NCBI GenBank assembly: GCA_019722365.1
Contig: JADFUC010001979.1
Coordinates: 1 to 64,000, forward strand
Direction of reading: 5' to 3'
Length of the DNA stretch: 64,000 nucleotides
Source: Lithospermum erythrorhizon
Lineage: Eukaryota; Streptophyta; Magnoliopsida; Boraginales; Boraginaceae
A program made the position numbers and the translations under genes. The first letter of the stretch is position 1. Every line of letters begins with the position of its first letter. Below, in pieces: positions 37,643 through 49,764 of the stretch. A model generated the notes under the pieces. It searched no databases. It was not told where the DNA came from and saw only the letters and a list, made by a program, of their open reading frames with translations.

Positions 37643-40185
37643 ATGCCTCACGGGAGATTTTCAGGAACATTAACTTCTCCCAAAGTGGACCTCTTTGTTG
37701 ATCTTGGCAACCCTTTTCTTAACCTCACACTTGATGGTTTCTTGAAGATTGGAACTGTATGTTTCTTCTATATGTTTATGTATCAGTTTACTCCGTTCAT
37801 GTTTCTTTGTTTTTTCATATTGGAATTGGTTTAATTGTTGTTTTTGTATGTTTCAGGTGGCGGCTGGGAAAGTAGCTGCAGAAGAAGTATACCATGTTGC
37901 CAAACGAGGTTAAATGCATGTCACGTTTAGTTGACATAGTCTCATAGTGTGGTATTTTTACCATATACTACGAAGTCGAAGATTTTATATTCTCATTAAA
38001 TATAATGAAATAAATCAAAATAGATTATTATACTATTTACGCTTATTATTTATTATATATTGTGAAGTAGTAGATAATGTTTGCATTTCACTCTTGGATC
38101 AATTCGGAAACAGCTTCCCTGTGAAAGGTGCATACTATCCAATCTACCTTACCCCACTTAGGTGGTAACCTCTCAAGAGGCATTAGGGCATGTTGAGTTA
38201 TAGATTGACTCACAGTGTGGTAGAATACTGGAGAAATTGTTATTTATGGACTACATCGAAATGTTGGTAATGGACATTGCACCATGTTCGTTTGGTTATG
38301 ATATGTTTGAAAGTGATAGTGTATGATTGAGACTATATTTTTATCTGAGCATGCAGTTATTAAGAAGAGGGTGAACAAAGAATCTGTTAGAGTTAGTAAA
38401 TTAGACATTTTTGTAAGCATATATTGAGTATTTGAGTAGTACACAAGTACTACGTATAAAAGCGAAGGAAGCTAATTATATTAATGAAAGATGCTTGAAG
38501 GAATGTGAAACGAAATGAGCATATTCTAGACTCTTGATAATTACCTTTGTACTTGGGGGGGCATAGGATTATCATGATTCATGATTTGGAATTGGAACAT
38601 TACTCGTTAGAATGAATCTAAGATACTTGGAAAATAGAGTTTTCTATTCACCACCTAAACCAGTGTAATCTGGTATGTCTGGCGTCGTGGCTATTTCCCA
38701 GTTACTGTAAAACATCCTTTGCACTACTAATTTTACCTGCATTTTTTATTCTGTGATGAAGCCTAAAGGGTCGTTCTCTTTGCAGGCAGCGTTTCAAGTC
38801 ACAACTTTGAGAATTCAGTGAGCCTTCTCTTTGGTTCTTCTATATCATCTATATGTTCTCTATTTTCTTATACAAGTTTGATGCATAGACAACTAGGTTT
38901 CTCTTTTGGACCAGATTTATTATCTCCCTTATCTCTTTGTACCTTAACCTCTGTAAAATTGGGTAGAACATACTTCTCAAAATGAAGAATGTACTTAGTT
39001 ATGGAGAAAAATTGAACAAGAGACATCGCTCTTAGCAAACTCTCAAATTGTATAATAGCACATTTACATGAAAATGGAGGAAGTAATTATTTTGATCTAA
39101 TAAAACTTCGCCAATCTAATATGTAGAGAGTCAAAACTTATTCATTTTCCTTGTCTTTTGCACTGCTATATAAAAGAAAGAAATAGATTTTTTTGTATTG
39201 TACTTTATATGTTCGACATTGTAACAGAATATGCTACAATATTGCAGTTGAAGAAGATGTGTAAAGAAGGTGCATATTGGGGTGAGTGTCATTTAATTAG
39301 TGCTAATGCCAGTTAGCTAGAGAAGGTTTACTATCCTCCCTTCTCCGGATTTCCTTGTTCTATTTGGAGTAGTTAAATTTAAGAAATTGCATCATTTGCC
39401 CTCACAGGGACTATAGCTGGAGTATATGTTGGAATGGAGTATGGAGTGGAGAGAATCCGAGGAACTAGAGATTGGGTATGCTCCACTTAGATGTTAAGAT
39501 TTATACATGCATGTACAATGTATATTCTCTTGAGATGGTCATCATAATTTTAAGTCTGGGTAGTCAGGCTCATACAAGGAAATGTTCTCCTTCTAGTTCT
39601 CCAGTTCTCTAGTAAGTCGATGTGTAAATTTATATTTGTTATTTCACATCTGCTAGTAAGACTGTTGAGATGGACTAAACCTTCATCCTAAGTCTTCCAT
39701 CATTCCAGACTTATGATCAGATGGAAAAACAACCGTTCCATGATTTTCTTCTGTATATCTTTCTATTTGCTGCTACTAGTTCCATGTCACCCTGTTAATG
39801 AAAATGTACAGCAGAATCCAATCATAAGCTCTTCTTTTATGGATATCTATCTTTCACGTAATTTCATGCTTCTTGCATTCTCTTCTGATCCAATTGGTCA
39901 GCAGTTCCTTTATATTCTAACTACAACATAATTTAATGTTATATCATGGTTATTCCTTCAGATCTGTTAACTGATGAACTTATGATGTGGTCACAAATAC
40001 TCATTGTATATCACTCACCTTGCTCATTTGTTGTCAATTTGCAGAAGAATGCAATGATTGGTGGCGCATTGGCGGGAGCTGTAATATCTGCTACCAGTAG
40101 CAACAGCAGAGACAAAATTGTCATGGATGCAATCACAGGAGGTGCTGTTGCAACTGCTGCAGAATTCATCAATTATCTCACTTGA
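37643..40185 (+). CDS. OEP16: Outer envelope pore protein OEP16 (plastid preprotein/amino-acid channel family)
   Basis: Member of the Tim17/Tim22/Tim23/PRAT family in the chloroplast outer envelope; OEP16-1 is described as an amino-acid-selective channel and has been linked to import of a protochlorophyllide oxidoreductase precursor. Six exons: 37643-37756, 37857-37908, 38786-38817, 39248-39281, 39408-39475 and 40045-40185, giving 146 aa, the usual size. Family landmarks: FVDLGNPFLNLTLDGFLKIG near the N terminus, LKKMCKEGAYWG, GVYVGMEYGVERIRGTRDWK, then NAMIGGALAGAVISA and DAITGGAVATAAEF. The Gly/Ala-rich helices match the four-helix PRAT fold. The sequence resembles OEP16-1 more than OEP16-2, which has an extra loop. 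All introns are GT-AG. Confidence 0.92.
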
Positions 40186-40299
40186 AAGTTGCCGACTTTT
40201 GCCTTCCCTTATCATCTGAGCTCACATTTCTAATGGCCTTCACATGAATAATCCAAGCAGAAATGTGTATTAAATTTCTTGCAAAAATCCAGGTTCTGG

Positions 40300-40365
40300 A
40301 CATGCTTCCCTTTACTTTGTCGAATTGTAGACACATGCTTCCCTTTACTTTGTCGAATTGTAGAC
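40300..40365. repeat. 33-bp tandem duplication in the OEP16 3' region
   Basis: Two identical adjacent copies of a unit beginning ACATGCTTCCCTTTACTTTG, about 115 bases after the stop codon, probably inside the 3' UTR. Confidence 0.9.
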
Positions 40366-40499
40366 ATTTCCCTTTTCTTTCTTATGCGTTTCGTCAAAAA
40401 CAAATTTGTTCCGTCAGAAAGAAAAAAGAAAAATTGCTTTCAGGTTAACTGCTTAATTGTAGTCTACATCATGCTCATGGAGTCAAATAGTCTGTGTTG

Positions 40500-42001
40500 G
40501 CATGATATCACTTGTACCAATATCTAGAACAGATGGCTACACATATCATTATATTTGAAAAGTTGGTACACTAGACCTCATATGTTCTAGGATCTTTAAA
40601 GGGATTAGTAGTACTACTAAATAAAATGAATTATTATGGTCAAGTTGCTATTTTCTCCCAATCAAGCATCGCCTCTCAAGAAGTATGCCTGATTAATATT
40701 ACCAGAAATTCGATGTTGATCATGTGTATTAGTCGTTATAAAAAGATAAAAAAAAATACTAGGACTAGACAAGTGGTCATGTATATTACTAATACTAGAG
40801 CTATCCGAGATCGAGTCTTTATAATTACAAGTATCAAATTTTATTAAATAAAATAAAAACCGAATTATGTCTGCTTTGGTTTCGTTGTATCCGATCTCTA
40901 TCATCGCCGGCTCCTAAAGTCAATGATAGAGGATGATTTCAACCTAACTTTCTAAGGATATGTTACTACTTTAAATGACAATCATTCATGTTCCTTTCAA
41001 CAAAGTCTTCCACGCATCATAAGAAAGTGAAATTGATATGATTTAATTCTATATTTTGTATCATGTGCTGTGCATAGTGACAATTGGTTAATATAGAAAA
41101 TCAGTTGTCGCTTTACCACTTCAGCTCAATGATAGTTTTTTTTTGTTAATTACTAAGTCTACTTTCTGATATATCCCAAGTCTGTTTTCATACTTTAATT
41201 TAGTGAATATATTTTGAAACTTGATTAAATTATACTGATCAGTACTCCTTTATAAAGATCATTCATACTCCGTCTTAAATTGAGTTCCTGAGTATCTTTC
41301 CTTTCCAAACAGTTAAAATTTAGGATCCTAAGATTTAAAGACTGGAGAAGAATCTATGTGAGAAAAAAAAAAGTAACCATTAGAAATGAAAAAAAAAATG
41401 ATAAAAAGTAAAAGAAGAGATAATGCATGAATTGGATTCGGGCTTTCTTAAAGATTCTTCACTCAGTTGATTGTAGTGATGAACTTTGTTAAAGTGTGAA
41501 CTAAAGCGTTATGATAACTCATGTTAAAGATCGATGATAGGTAAATTGTTATATTAACCCATGTTAAATATTGATAGGGGTTAAGTCTTACCGTCTTAGT
41601 TATGTGAAATCATAAAAAGAGATCGTCACAAACCTATTTACATATGATTCAAATTAAAGTTGTTTGAAATTATATATATTGAAAGAAAGTTTTATAAATA
41701 TGAAACTCGTTAGAGATTGACACAATTTATCAAACTGAAGGATGTATATTCATATAATTTCTCCAAGCAAACCACTTCTCCTTCATGCAAACAGAAATCG
41801 ATACAAGATAATACGAGACAGACGATTATATATAACTTCAACATTATACTATGGGAAAACTTAGCAAATCTATAAAATAGATTAGCCAAATAGACTCATG
41901 GGCATAAGTGTCTTATTTGTACAAACTGTCTTTAAAACAGAAAACATGACAAGTAAACATTATTTCTTAATATAGTTGGTATTTCATTTGGCTTGTAGTC
42001 T
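40500..42001. other. Intergenic region between OEP16 and the metallothionein gene
   Basis: AT-rich; the genes converge here. One Stowaway-type end (ACTCCGTCTTAAATTGAG, near 41,267) was seen without a partner end. No gene. Confidence 0.35.
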
Positions 42002-42656
42002 TCAACAATTGCAAGGATCACACTTGCAGCTAGAACCACATTTGCAAGCATTTCCACCCTCACTTCCAAAGCTTTGCTCGGATCCCTCAGATAAACTAAA
42101 CGAAAAATTGAATATATGTATGTAGTTAGAGCAATATGTTCATAATAATTAGATGGACTATATATGGAATAAGTTGTTTAAATTTTTGGAAAAGAAAAAA
42201 AATACAAGTCTTAATGTATTAGACATACTTCTTCACTGGGGCAACCCCTTCAATAAGGGTAACTGTGGTGGTCTTCTCCACCTCAATGTCAGGGTACATC
42301 TTGCCGCAGCTGCAAACAAAACCATGTCAGAAAATACATAAAAGTAAATATCATGAACAATTATGATATAACCATAATATGTTGGTTTGATCATGTATGA
42401 TGTACAATTATGTAAAAAATAACATGTAACGAGACATATAGCTAACAGAACATTTCCCGTGTAAAAGAGTGGCTCAATCTTCATGTTTTATCATTAAATA
42501 TCTATTGGTTTATTTTAAAGGAATGATAAATAACATATACTACAAATTAATTAACTCAATTTAAATAATAAACAAGGTATAAGCTAATGATGAGAAAATT
42601 TATTACTTGCAAGATGATCCACAGTTGCAAGAAGATCCACAGTTGCAGCCAGACAT
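42002..42656 (-). CDS. MT1: Type-1 plant metallothionein
   Basis: Small cytosolic Cys-rich protein that binds Cu, Zn or Cd through thiolates; a role in metal homeostasis and redox buffering is known for the family. Three exons on the minus strand: 42656-42607, 42309-42229 and 42095-42002, giving 74 aa with 12 Cys. Both Cys domains hold three C-x-C motifs: residues 4-18 ([15 protein letters not shown]) and 61-74 ([14 protein letters not shown]). The absence of CC and CxxC pairs in the N-terminal domain separates it from type 2. A Cys-free spacer of about 40 aa contains KMYPDIEVE. Splice sites are GT-AG; the first one splits an Asn codon so that a Cys motif spans the junction. Nearest neighbours are not functionally related. 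Confidence 0.93.
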
Positions 42657-42753
42657 GTTTGATTTGGTTGATGGGATGAGAAAATTAAAGAGTTGTATAA
42701 ATGATAAAGGGCAAGAGAAGTTTTGAATGCTCTATATGAGTAGTTGGCCCTTC

Positions 42754-42761
42754 TATTTATA
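42754..42761 (-). promoter_or_regulatory. TATA box of the metallothionein gene
   Basis: TATAAATA on the minus strand, about 98 bases before the start codon. It would place the transcription start near 42,725-42,730 and give a leader of about 70 nt. A strong consensus box fits the high expression usual for plant metallothioneins. Confidence 0.7.
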
Positions 42762-44340
42762 AGTAAATTTTTTGAATGGTGATATACATGGTCACGTATG
42801 AATCGAAAAGCATTGGCCAATGTTTTTGATTATTTTGAATTAAAATGCTTAGTATTAGAAATATAATACTTTCTCGATGGTGACAAGTCGATGGTGATAA
42901 CTAGGGATGCCATATTGAAAAAAACAAAGAATTCCCACTGTCCGACCACACCGGATTAAACTCGAGTTGTCTAATTTTTCAAATCAACCGACAAGCCAAT
43001 ACTCAAAACAAAATAATCTCATTAAGCTTCATGGCTCCGAATCACACTGATCATTTATATATAATTTATTTTTAATTTTATTATATATTTCAAATAAATA
43101 TTTAATTATTTATAATATATTGATATTTAGATTGGATTAAAATTTAATATTAAACTTGGTTCATGATTTTAATAAAACCATATATGGCCCACTTAAATTA
43201 GACTTGTAAATTGTACGAGTATTAGATTATTAGTTAGTGTCCAGTGGTTACTAGTTAGTAATCATATGTTAGCTCATTTAGCTTTGTATATCTTAGCTTT
43301 TAAAAGTTTTATCAAGTATCGTACTAAGTTTATTATTTCTATTGTTTGATTTGTGGTATAGCTCAAATTCTACATCAAGCCATGAACCAATTCTCTTTGA
43401 TATTAACTTGTTATTTTCTTTTCGACATATAAATGCAAGAAAGTCAATAAGCATTCGGTGATCATGAATGAAGTAAGAATGGGCCATTAATTTTTGGATT
43501 TGTTTTCGAATTATGTTTATGCTCAGATAGACATTAAAAAATTTGTGTTGTTTAACTTTTAATACTTATCGCCGTTTTGGTATAATCCATCTTTACATCT
43601 GCGGAAACCGAATAACACTTAATCGCACCGAAACCGACCTGCATCAAGAATCAAAACCAAAAATCGACGGTAAAATTCTAACCGAAAGGAAGCAAATATG
43701 CGATTTAATGTGATAACTATGATACGTAACTAGATTTTTCTTCTTAAATTGAAAGGTAAAATAATTTGTAAACCATTTCGTTTAATCATTTTTATACCGA
43801 AATTTAATCACCCCTCAATTTTTATATTGACGCCAATTTTTTTTTTATTATTTATGATAGGGGTACAAAATAAAATCCACTTTAGAGGAAAAAAAATTTC
43901 AAAGGTATGTGCTTTAATCAAATCAAGAGGATTTCACTGCTTCAAACGCAGGAACTCAAGCGCCATAATGATTTGTGAGATGCTTGGCTTGCTCGACTCG
44001 AGCTTTCATCTGACTTTGATAAGCTTGATAAGGAGCTTTGACTTGGCTTGATTTGATTTGATTTTGACTTGGATTTGGATAAAGCTAATGAAAGGATATG
44101 CGTCCCGATCTCACGACTCTGACCTGTCTAGACTTGAATATATCTCGAGTTTGTTCTTCAAATAAAAATTTATAAGTGTTTATTATATCTGTTTGAACAA
44201 TTTATATTAATTGGATGTTATTTCTACCTCAATAATGATGTAATTTGCACTGTTTCTTCTTATTTTGAAGTTCTGCATAATTATCCAAAGTCAATGAAAT
44301 TGGGTATTTAATTGAAGATGTCGAAAATTCCCACTTAAAG
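42762..44340. other. AT-rich intergenic DNA
   Basis: No supported gene. A short segment at 43,970-44,090 is rich in TTGACTTGG-like and CTTGATTTGA-like repeats of low complexity. Confidence 0.35.
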
Positions 44341-45240
44341 TTTACATGAGTTATGACCCGAGAAGAAGTGGTTCGAATTCCGCTAATATTAGTTTATGAC
44401 AATCTATAAAAAGGGGAGGTTGATTTTTTCATTCACTATGAAGGAAGCAACTCTGTGGAGTCACAAGCACAACTCAAAGATATATCAACTAATCTAATTT
44501 TTATTATTTTTCTGACATTTTTCCGTAATTTTATTTATTTATTTTTGCTTTCAATTCGAACTAAATTGTTATTAGTCGACAAATATGTGCTTAGATTTGA
44601 ATATTTATTTTCTCGTGAGATTTGTTTATCAAAGTATTATAATTTAATTATTGTTTTTAATTACGATTTGGGTATTTATCGTTTTATATCGAATTGTCAA
44701 TGCGGTTTTTACATCATTGTGAATAGGTGATCACTTAGAACAAAATAATTCAGGAACACGTGTTTCATTTACCATGTAGATATAGTAATTTAATGTGCTT
44801 ATAATTGTTCTTCATCCTGACTAATATTTTAAACTATCATGTAGATATGTAGTTTTTGGTTTAGCCGATGTTAATATTACTCGGGAGAGAATATTAATAT
44901 TTTAGAATCCTGTTGTTATGAATTGATAAATAATCTCATAGTTAATTAAATACGACGATCTAACGAATTCATGTGTCCTGGCTAACGTTCGCATTATTAA
45001 TTAGTACTTGTTACTTTTGTTCTTTAGTTATTTAATTCTGTTGTTAATAATGTACTTTAGTATTTTAATTAGTTAAATCATTAATTGTTATTTAGTTAAT
45101 TAAGGAAGCCTAAAAAAGATTAGTACTCGATAAATTGGGATTTGTGAGACGATACTCTTTCTTTTTCACTATATTACTGACACGACCTGCACTGAATCTT
45201 TAACACTTCCAAATTGTGCCATTAGTGGCGATTCCCCGTA
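44341..45240 (+). mobile_element. LTR-like segment with TATA box and possible primer-binding site
   Basis: CTATAAAAAGGGGAGG near 44,404 resembles an LTR promoter. The right part has a layout seen in Athila/Tat-type LTR ends (GGGATTTGTGAGACGATACT, then GACCTGCACT, then AACACTTCCAAATTGTGCC), followed by TGGCGATTCCCCG at 45,227-45,239. That could be a decayed form of the Asp-tRNA-type PBS TGGCGCCGTTGCCGGGGA. No coding domain follows. Inference from layout only. Confidence 0.3.
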
Positions 45241-46934
45241 TTGGTCGTATGGACTTGATCTTGGGCTCGACTGACCTTGGTCTACTTTAATTGATGGACT
45301 TATTGCAAGCATTCAGTAGCTGGGACTTTGCTTTGAAAAACTCGCTATGGGATTCCCTGGGGAGTCGATAAGCTACAACCTTCAAGACTTTGGGATTTAT
45401 TACCTGTGAGATATCACCTTTATGGCGGGACTATGAGGCTCGAGGCCGCTTGTCTTTTGATGGAACTTTGTGCCTGACATGACACTCGATTCGAGATAGT
45501 GACCGAGCTTCTCGAGTCAGATTTTGCCGACAGTGGTTAGGTTGTCAAGCACACAGCTCTTGCTTATGCCATAATGGCATTAGCAAATCAAGGCCGTAGA
45601 GTGAGATTTAAGGAATATGACCCACGCTGTGGGACTTGAAAGTAGATTTGACTCACTTAAATTTAGTGAGATTTGGCTCACTTTAGATCTTCGCTCGGTG
45701 CCAAATTGGGACTTAGTGATATTTGGCCCTCACTTGGGACTTGATTTAAGATTTGAAGTAGCGTTACTTCTAACTTTTACTACAAATGCCTCGCCATTGT
45801 TGTTGTAAATGGATGACGCATGGGCGTGGAACTTTCCAACCTTTTTGATAACATCTCATCAATCTGTATGCAGGCTTTAAGCAGCTGCAGTTTCCTCGCC
45901 TTTTAATCTAGATATAGGGACCGAAGTTTATCGTGTGTTCATCCAAGTTTTGAATAATCGGGGCTACGTTTAATAATGAATATTTGAAGCTCTCTCGAAA
46001 CTTTCGCTAGATTTCATCGATTTTACTCAAACTCAAGAATTATCAAGGCTTGCGCAATAATTTTAATTTCAAGCATTTTGGCCACCGAGGTGTTTTCCAA
46101 CCCACCACGCGGGTAGTGTTTCACGCGGCTTGTAGAAACTTCAAAAGGGCTTTTTTCTATATTTTCTGCTGTGTTTTGTGTATATTTTTAGTGAATGTTG
46201 CGCTTAGAATGAATTTTGTGATCGAATGCTGATGAAAATTTTGGTCAAACGAAGGGCATTATAGGCTTCGGCTTCAAATGCTGGCTCGACGTACTGTTTG
46301 ATTTCGTGATCACGATCTTCCGTTGAATTTCGAGGCAAGATTCTGACCGCCGATAATTTTGGAAGTACTTTTCTCCAAGTAACCATTTTGGGCGCCTCTT
46401 TCTCATGTTAAAGCCTGCATTCTTTTCTTGGTCAAAAACAATTCTATATCGAATTCCTGAATCTTTGTTCTCGATTTACACCACACAACTTGAGTAATTT
46501 GATTTCGAACCACAACTTTGTGTTGTCGAGTCTAAATCACATAACTTCGAGTCTTCTATTTTAAACCCTACGGTTTTTATTCTTCATTTCGAGCCACGCT
46601 AGCTTTGGAATGTCCCATATGGATTTATTCTAATCAATTAAATTAAGGTTTTTCTAGCCCTAATTTTAATTGACATTCGACGCGAGGTCGTTTTCTCGAA
46701 CCCCTGGCTTCAGTTCAAATTTCTAGGGTTAATTAATGTAGAAACCTTTATTTTTACTGCATTAATTCCGCGCTTGATTGTGGAACCTTTGTAATGCTCG
46801 AGGCTCATTTGAATTTAGGGTTTAATTGAAAGATCCTAATAAGCCACGTGGCATTCTTTAGCGGCCGAATTTTTAATTACCCATTAATCCGCCTTTAATC
46901 AATTTAATTTGTTTTTGACAAATTTTGATACTAT
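45241..46934. other. Degenerate repeat-derived DNA without a gene
   Basis: Many short GGGACTTTG-like, TTGGCTCACTT-like and CTCGAG-like repeats. Frames at 45,617-45,808, 46,050-46,232 and 46,204-46,386 have no recognisable product. Confidence 0.35.
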
Positions 46935-47325
46935 GAAATTACTAAATTACAAGTAGTACGCGAGGTCACGCGACTCAATTTAATAGCCAATTGTCGGAAA
47001 ATTTGACGGACCCACTAGGACATATTTCAAAACTAAAGCGATCAACAGAAATGCTTTAAGACGTGGGTGATCAATGATTAGAAAGTTAGTCATCATCCAC
47101 ACCATTTTGCCCTTAGTTTTTTGAAAATACAAAGCGAAATTACTAAATTACTTACAGTAGTCACGTGAGGGTCACGTGACCAATTTAACGGTCAATTGCC
47201 GAAAAATCTGACGGTGTGACCCACTATGACATATTTCGAAAACGCGATCGTTTCAGACGCTTCTAAAGACATCAACTAAATGACATCACAGAAGTTGTTT
47301 ATCATTCATACCATTGCTTAATAAT
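46935..47325. repeat. 200-bp tandem duplication with CACGTG cores
   Basis: Copy A starts at 46,935 and copy B at 47,135, both with GAAATTACTAAATTAC. Both continue with AGTAGT-CACG, a GGTCACG core, CAATTT, CAATTG-CGGAAAA, GACGG, CCCACTA and GACATATTTC. In copy B the palindrome GTCACGTGAC is intact; copy A has GTCACGCGAC. Confidence 0.8.
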
Positions 47326-49600
47326 TTTTATCCAAATATCTATGGCTAGAACCAACTATTGGTGTGCTGATCTGACGAATTAAATTTGTTATTTGATACG
47401 AAATAAGGATGTTATAATAATTAAGTTAATGAAGAGTAATCTAAATAAATTTGTTATTAACAGAAACAACAAGATTAGTTTGAACTAATTAATAAAAGCT
47501 ATATGGCAGATAGCGCTATGTAAGCTAAATAACGCTATATGTATGGCAGATATATAAAATACGAATAAGGAAGCTAAATTAGTTGATTTGGTTAATTTAT
47601 TGCTAACGTCAAACTTTAGTGGATAGCCACCAGCCTATAATTAAATTAAACCAACAATAAATCGAATTAAAACTGTTGCAAATGATAGAAATTATCAGCG
47701 ATCCAATATTAAACAATCAAAGTCAACTACGTATAAGTTTTCCTGCCAACAAAATAAGTACAGTTTTCTTCTTCTTACGGAATTAATAAAATGCTTCAAT
47801 TTTGATAAAAACAATTTTTTTAAAAAGTGATCACTAGATTATACTCTTGCTATTGTTTGAACATTAAAAATAAAAAAGCTAACCTACACAAACAAAATAA
47901 AAATTTCTGTTACATTTTTAAATTCTGGTAACAGAGCCTATATCAATTTTTTATTTATTTTTACAAATAATATAAGTACTTTATAGTACTGGCATAAAAA
48001 TGAAGTCCAATGAATGGGTTGTGGGGAATAAATGTGTGTTCTGAAGAATAAATATGTGAGGATATGAATATGGCATACACTACTTTCTTGACATTATTAC
48101 TTCCCAGGACTCACAAGTCGGTAAGGCATCAATTCTGTCCCCTCAGTGTGTGTTGCTCCCATAGTTGATGATCTTTGATCAACTTCAAGAATTTTCTTCA
48201 TCTTAAAAGAAAAAAGCTGTGATGAAATTTGAATATTCGATCTTTGTTTTTTTTTTTTTTATATTGAGTTCCTAATAACTTTGACATTATCGCAATATAA
48301 TATTATTTGTATTGGTACATTCATAAATTATTTTCAAATGTTAAACAAATAAAATTACACCAAATAAAATTTAATTAGTCAGATAGTTTATTTATTTAAT
48401 TTACCCAGTCAACATCAATTCAATTTAGAAAAAAACAAGCATGAGTAGGAATAATCAAGGAATAACAATGTGAGGCAGACAACGACCACCATAGATAATA
48501 AGGTAAGGAAAGGAATCGAGTTGAGGCTGAGAGCCCACACGTGTCTGTATATATATGTACTTTCATTCCAAATTCTAAGACCTATTTGCCTAAAATATAA
48601 ATTTCATTTTTAATTTTCATTTTGATCAAAATGTGAAATGATAAATTGGAAGAAAATAAGGGTATGTGAATGAAATTCAAATTGATCTTAAACTTTGTGC
48701 AAAATCAATTGGGACTTAAAATTTGGAATGGAGTGAGTAATTTTCTCGCTTAATGGGTTGGACTCGAATATTTGCTTTCAAGCCAATTTAAATTTAACAA
48801 ATACTTTGATCTATATCAAATTATCATCAACTATATTTGACAAAAACCAGAGATTCCTCTAATCCAAACAATGTTTGCCACATCAACTATTTAAATGAAA
48901 CCACTGTTTTGATCTTTAAATTATTTAAATGTTAAACCTATTTAGTTAAAGGATATTAATTGGATATAAAAAATAAAAAAATATTAAACTACTACGGAAT
49001 ACTACTATTTTGCCAATTTTTTCTTGAAATTATATCTTGATTCTTGACCAGTTGACCCAGCCACTAATAAGGCCAATCGGACTAAATTTGCATATTTTTA
49101 GTTAAGACAATGGGCCTAATTGATATCTGTAGAATTTTCATTGGAGAAGTCCAATCATAAAATTTTCATCAACTCATCAGACCCATAAAAATGAAATTAA
49201 ATCAACTTCTAAGTTCTAAATACAAGAACTAGAATTCAGTTGGTTATTTTGAGGGCAGTCTTAAGTAAATTGCTTGGTCCAACATGCATGCTATTATACT
49301 AAAGATCCTGAATGAAATGAATTGTAACAAAACTGAAGAAAGCAGAAGATATTTACATAACTTGCTGAAGATAGTAATATTTTCCCCCTTCAGATATACA
49401 TTTCCTCACCCTTATGATTTAGAAATGGATCAAGAAACAACAATAAACAATCTCCTCTCTATTACAATAACTAATCATCCCTTCTGTGCAGTATTGTATA
49501 GTTTGAACAAATGAAACAATGGTAGATCCAACAAAATAAAAGTAAATGGTTGTGGGAGGTGGGATTTCCTCATAATTCTTCTTCATTTTCTACTCAAATA
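47326..49600. other. AT-rich intergenic DNA downstream of the CIPK gene
   Basis: Contains no supported gene apart from the likely CIPK 3' UTR at its right end. Poly-T run at 48,249-48,260. Confidence 0.4.
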
Positions 49601-49764
49601 TAATGCCTCAATCTTGCAGCATCTCCATTTGTCAAAACAGCAATCTGCTGGATATATTACAACTTACAAGTGAAACCAATGGTCATCCACCAAAGATGCC
49701 TCTTCTGGAAATGGCGAAAGAAGGTACTCCAACGAAGAATTCAGAAGAGGACATGAGCAAATAT

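Noticed and set aside
41260..41480. Complete Stowaway element after OEP16
   Set aside because: Only one end (ACTCCGTC-type) is visible; no partner end was found.
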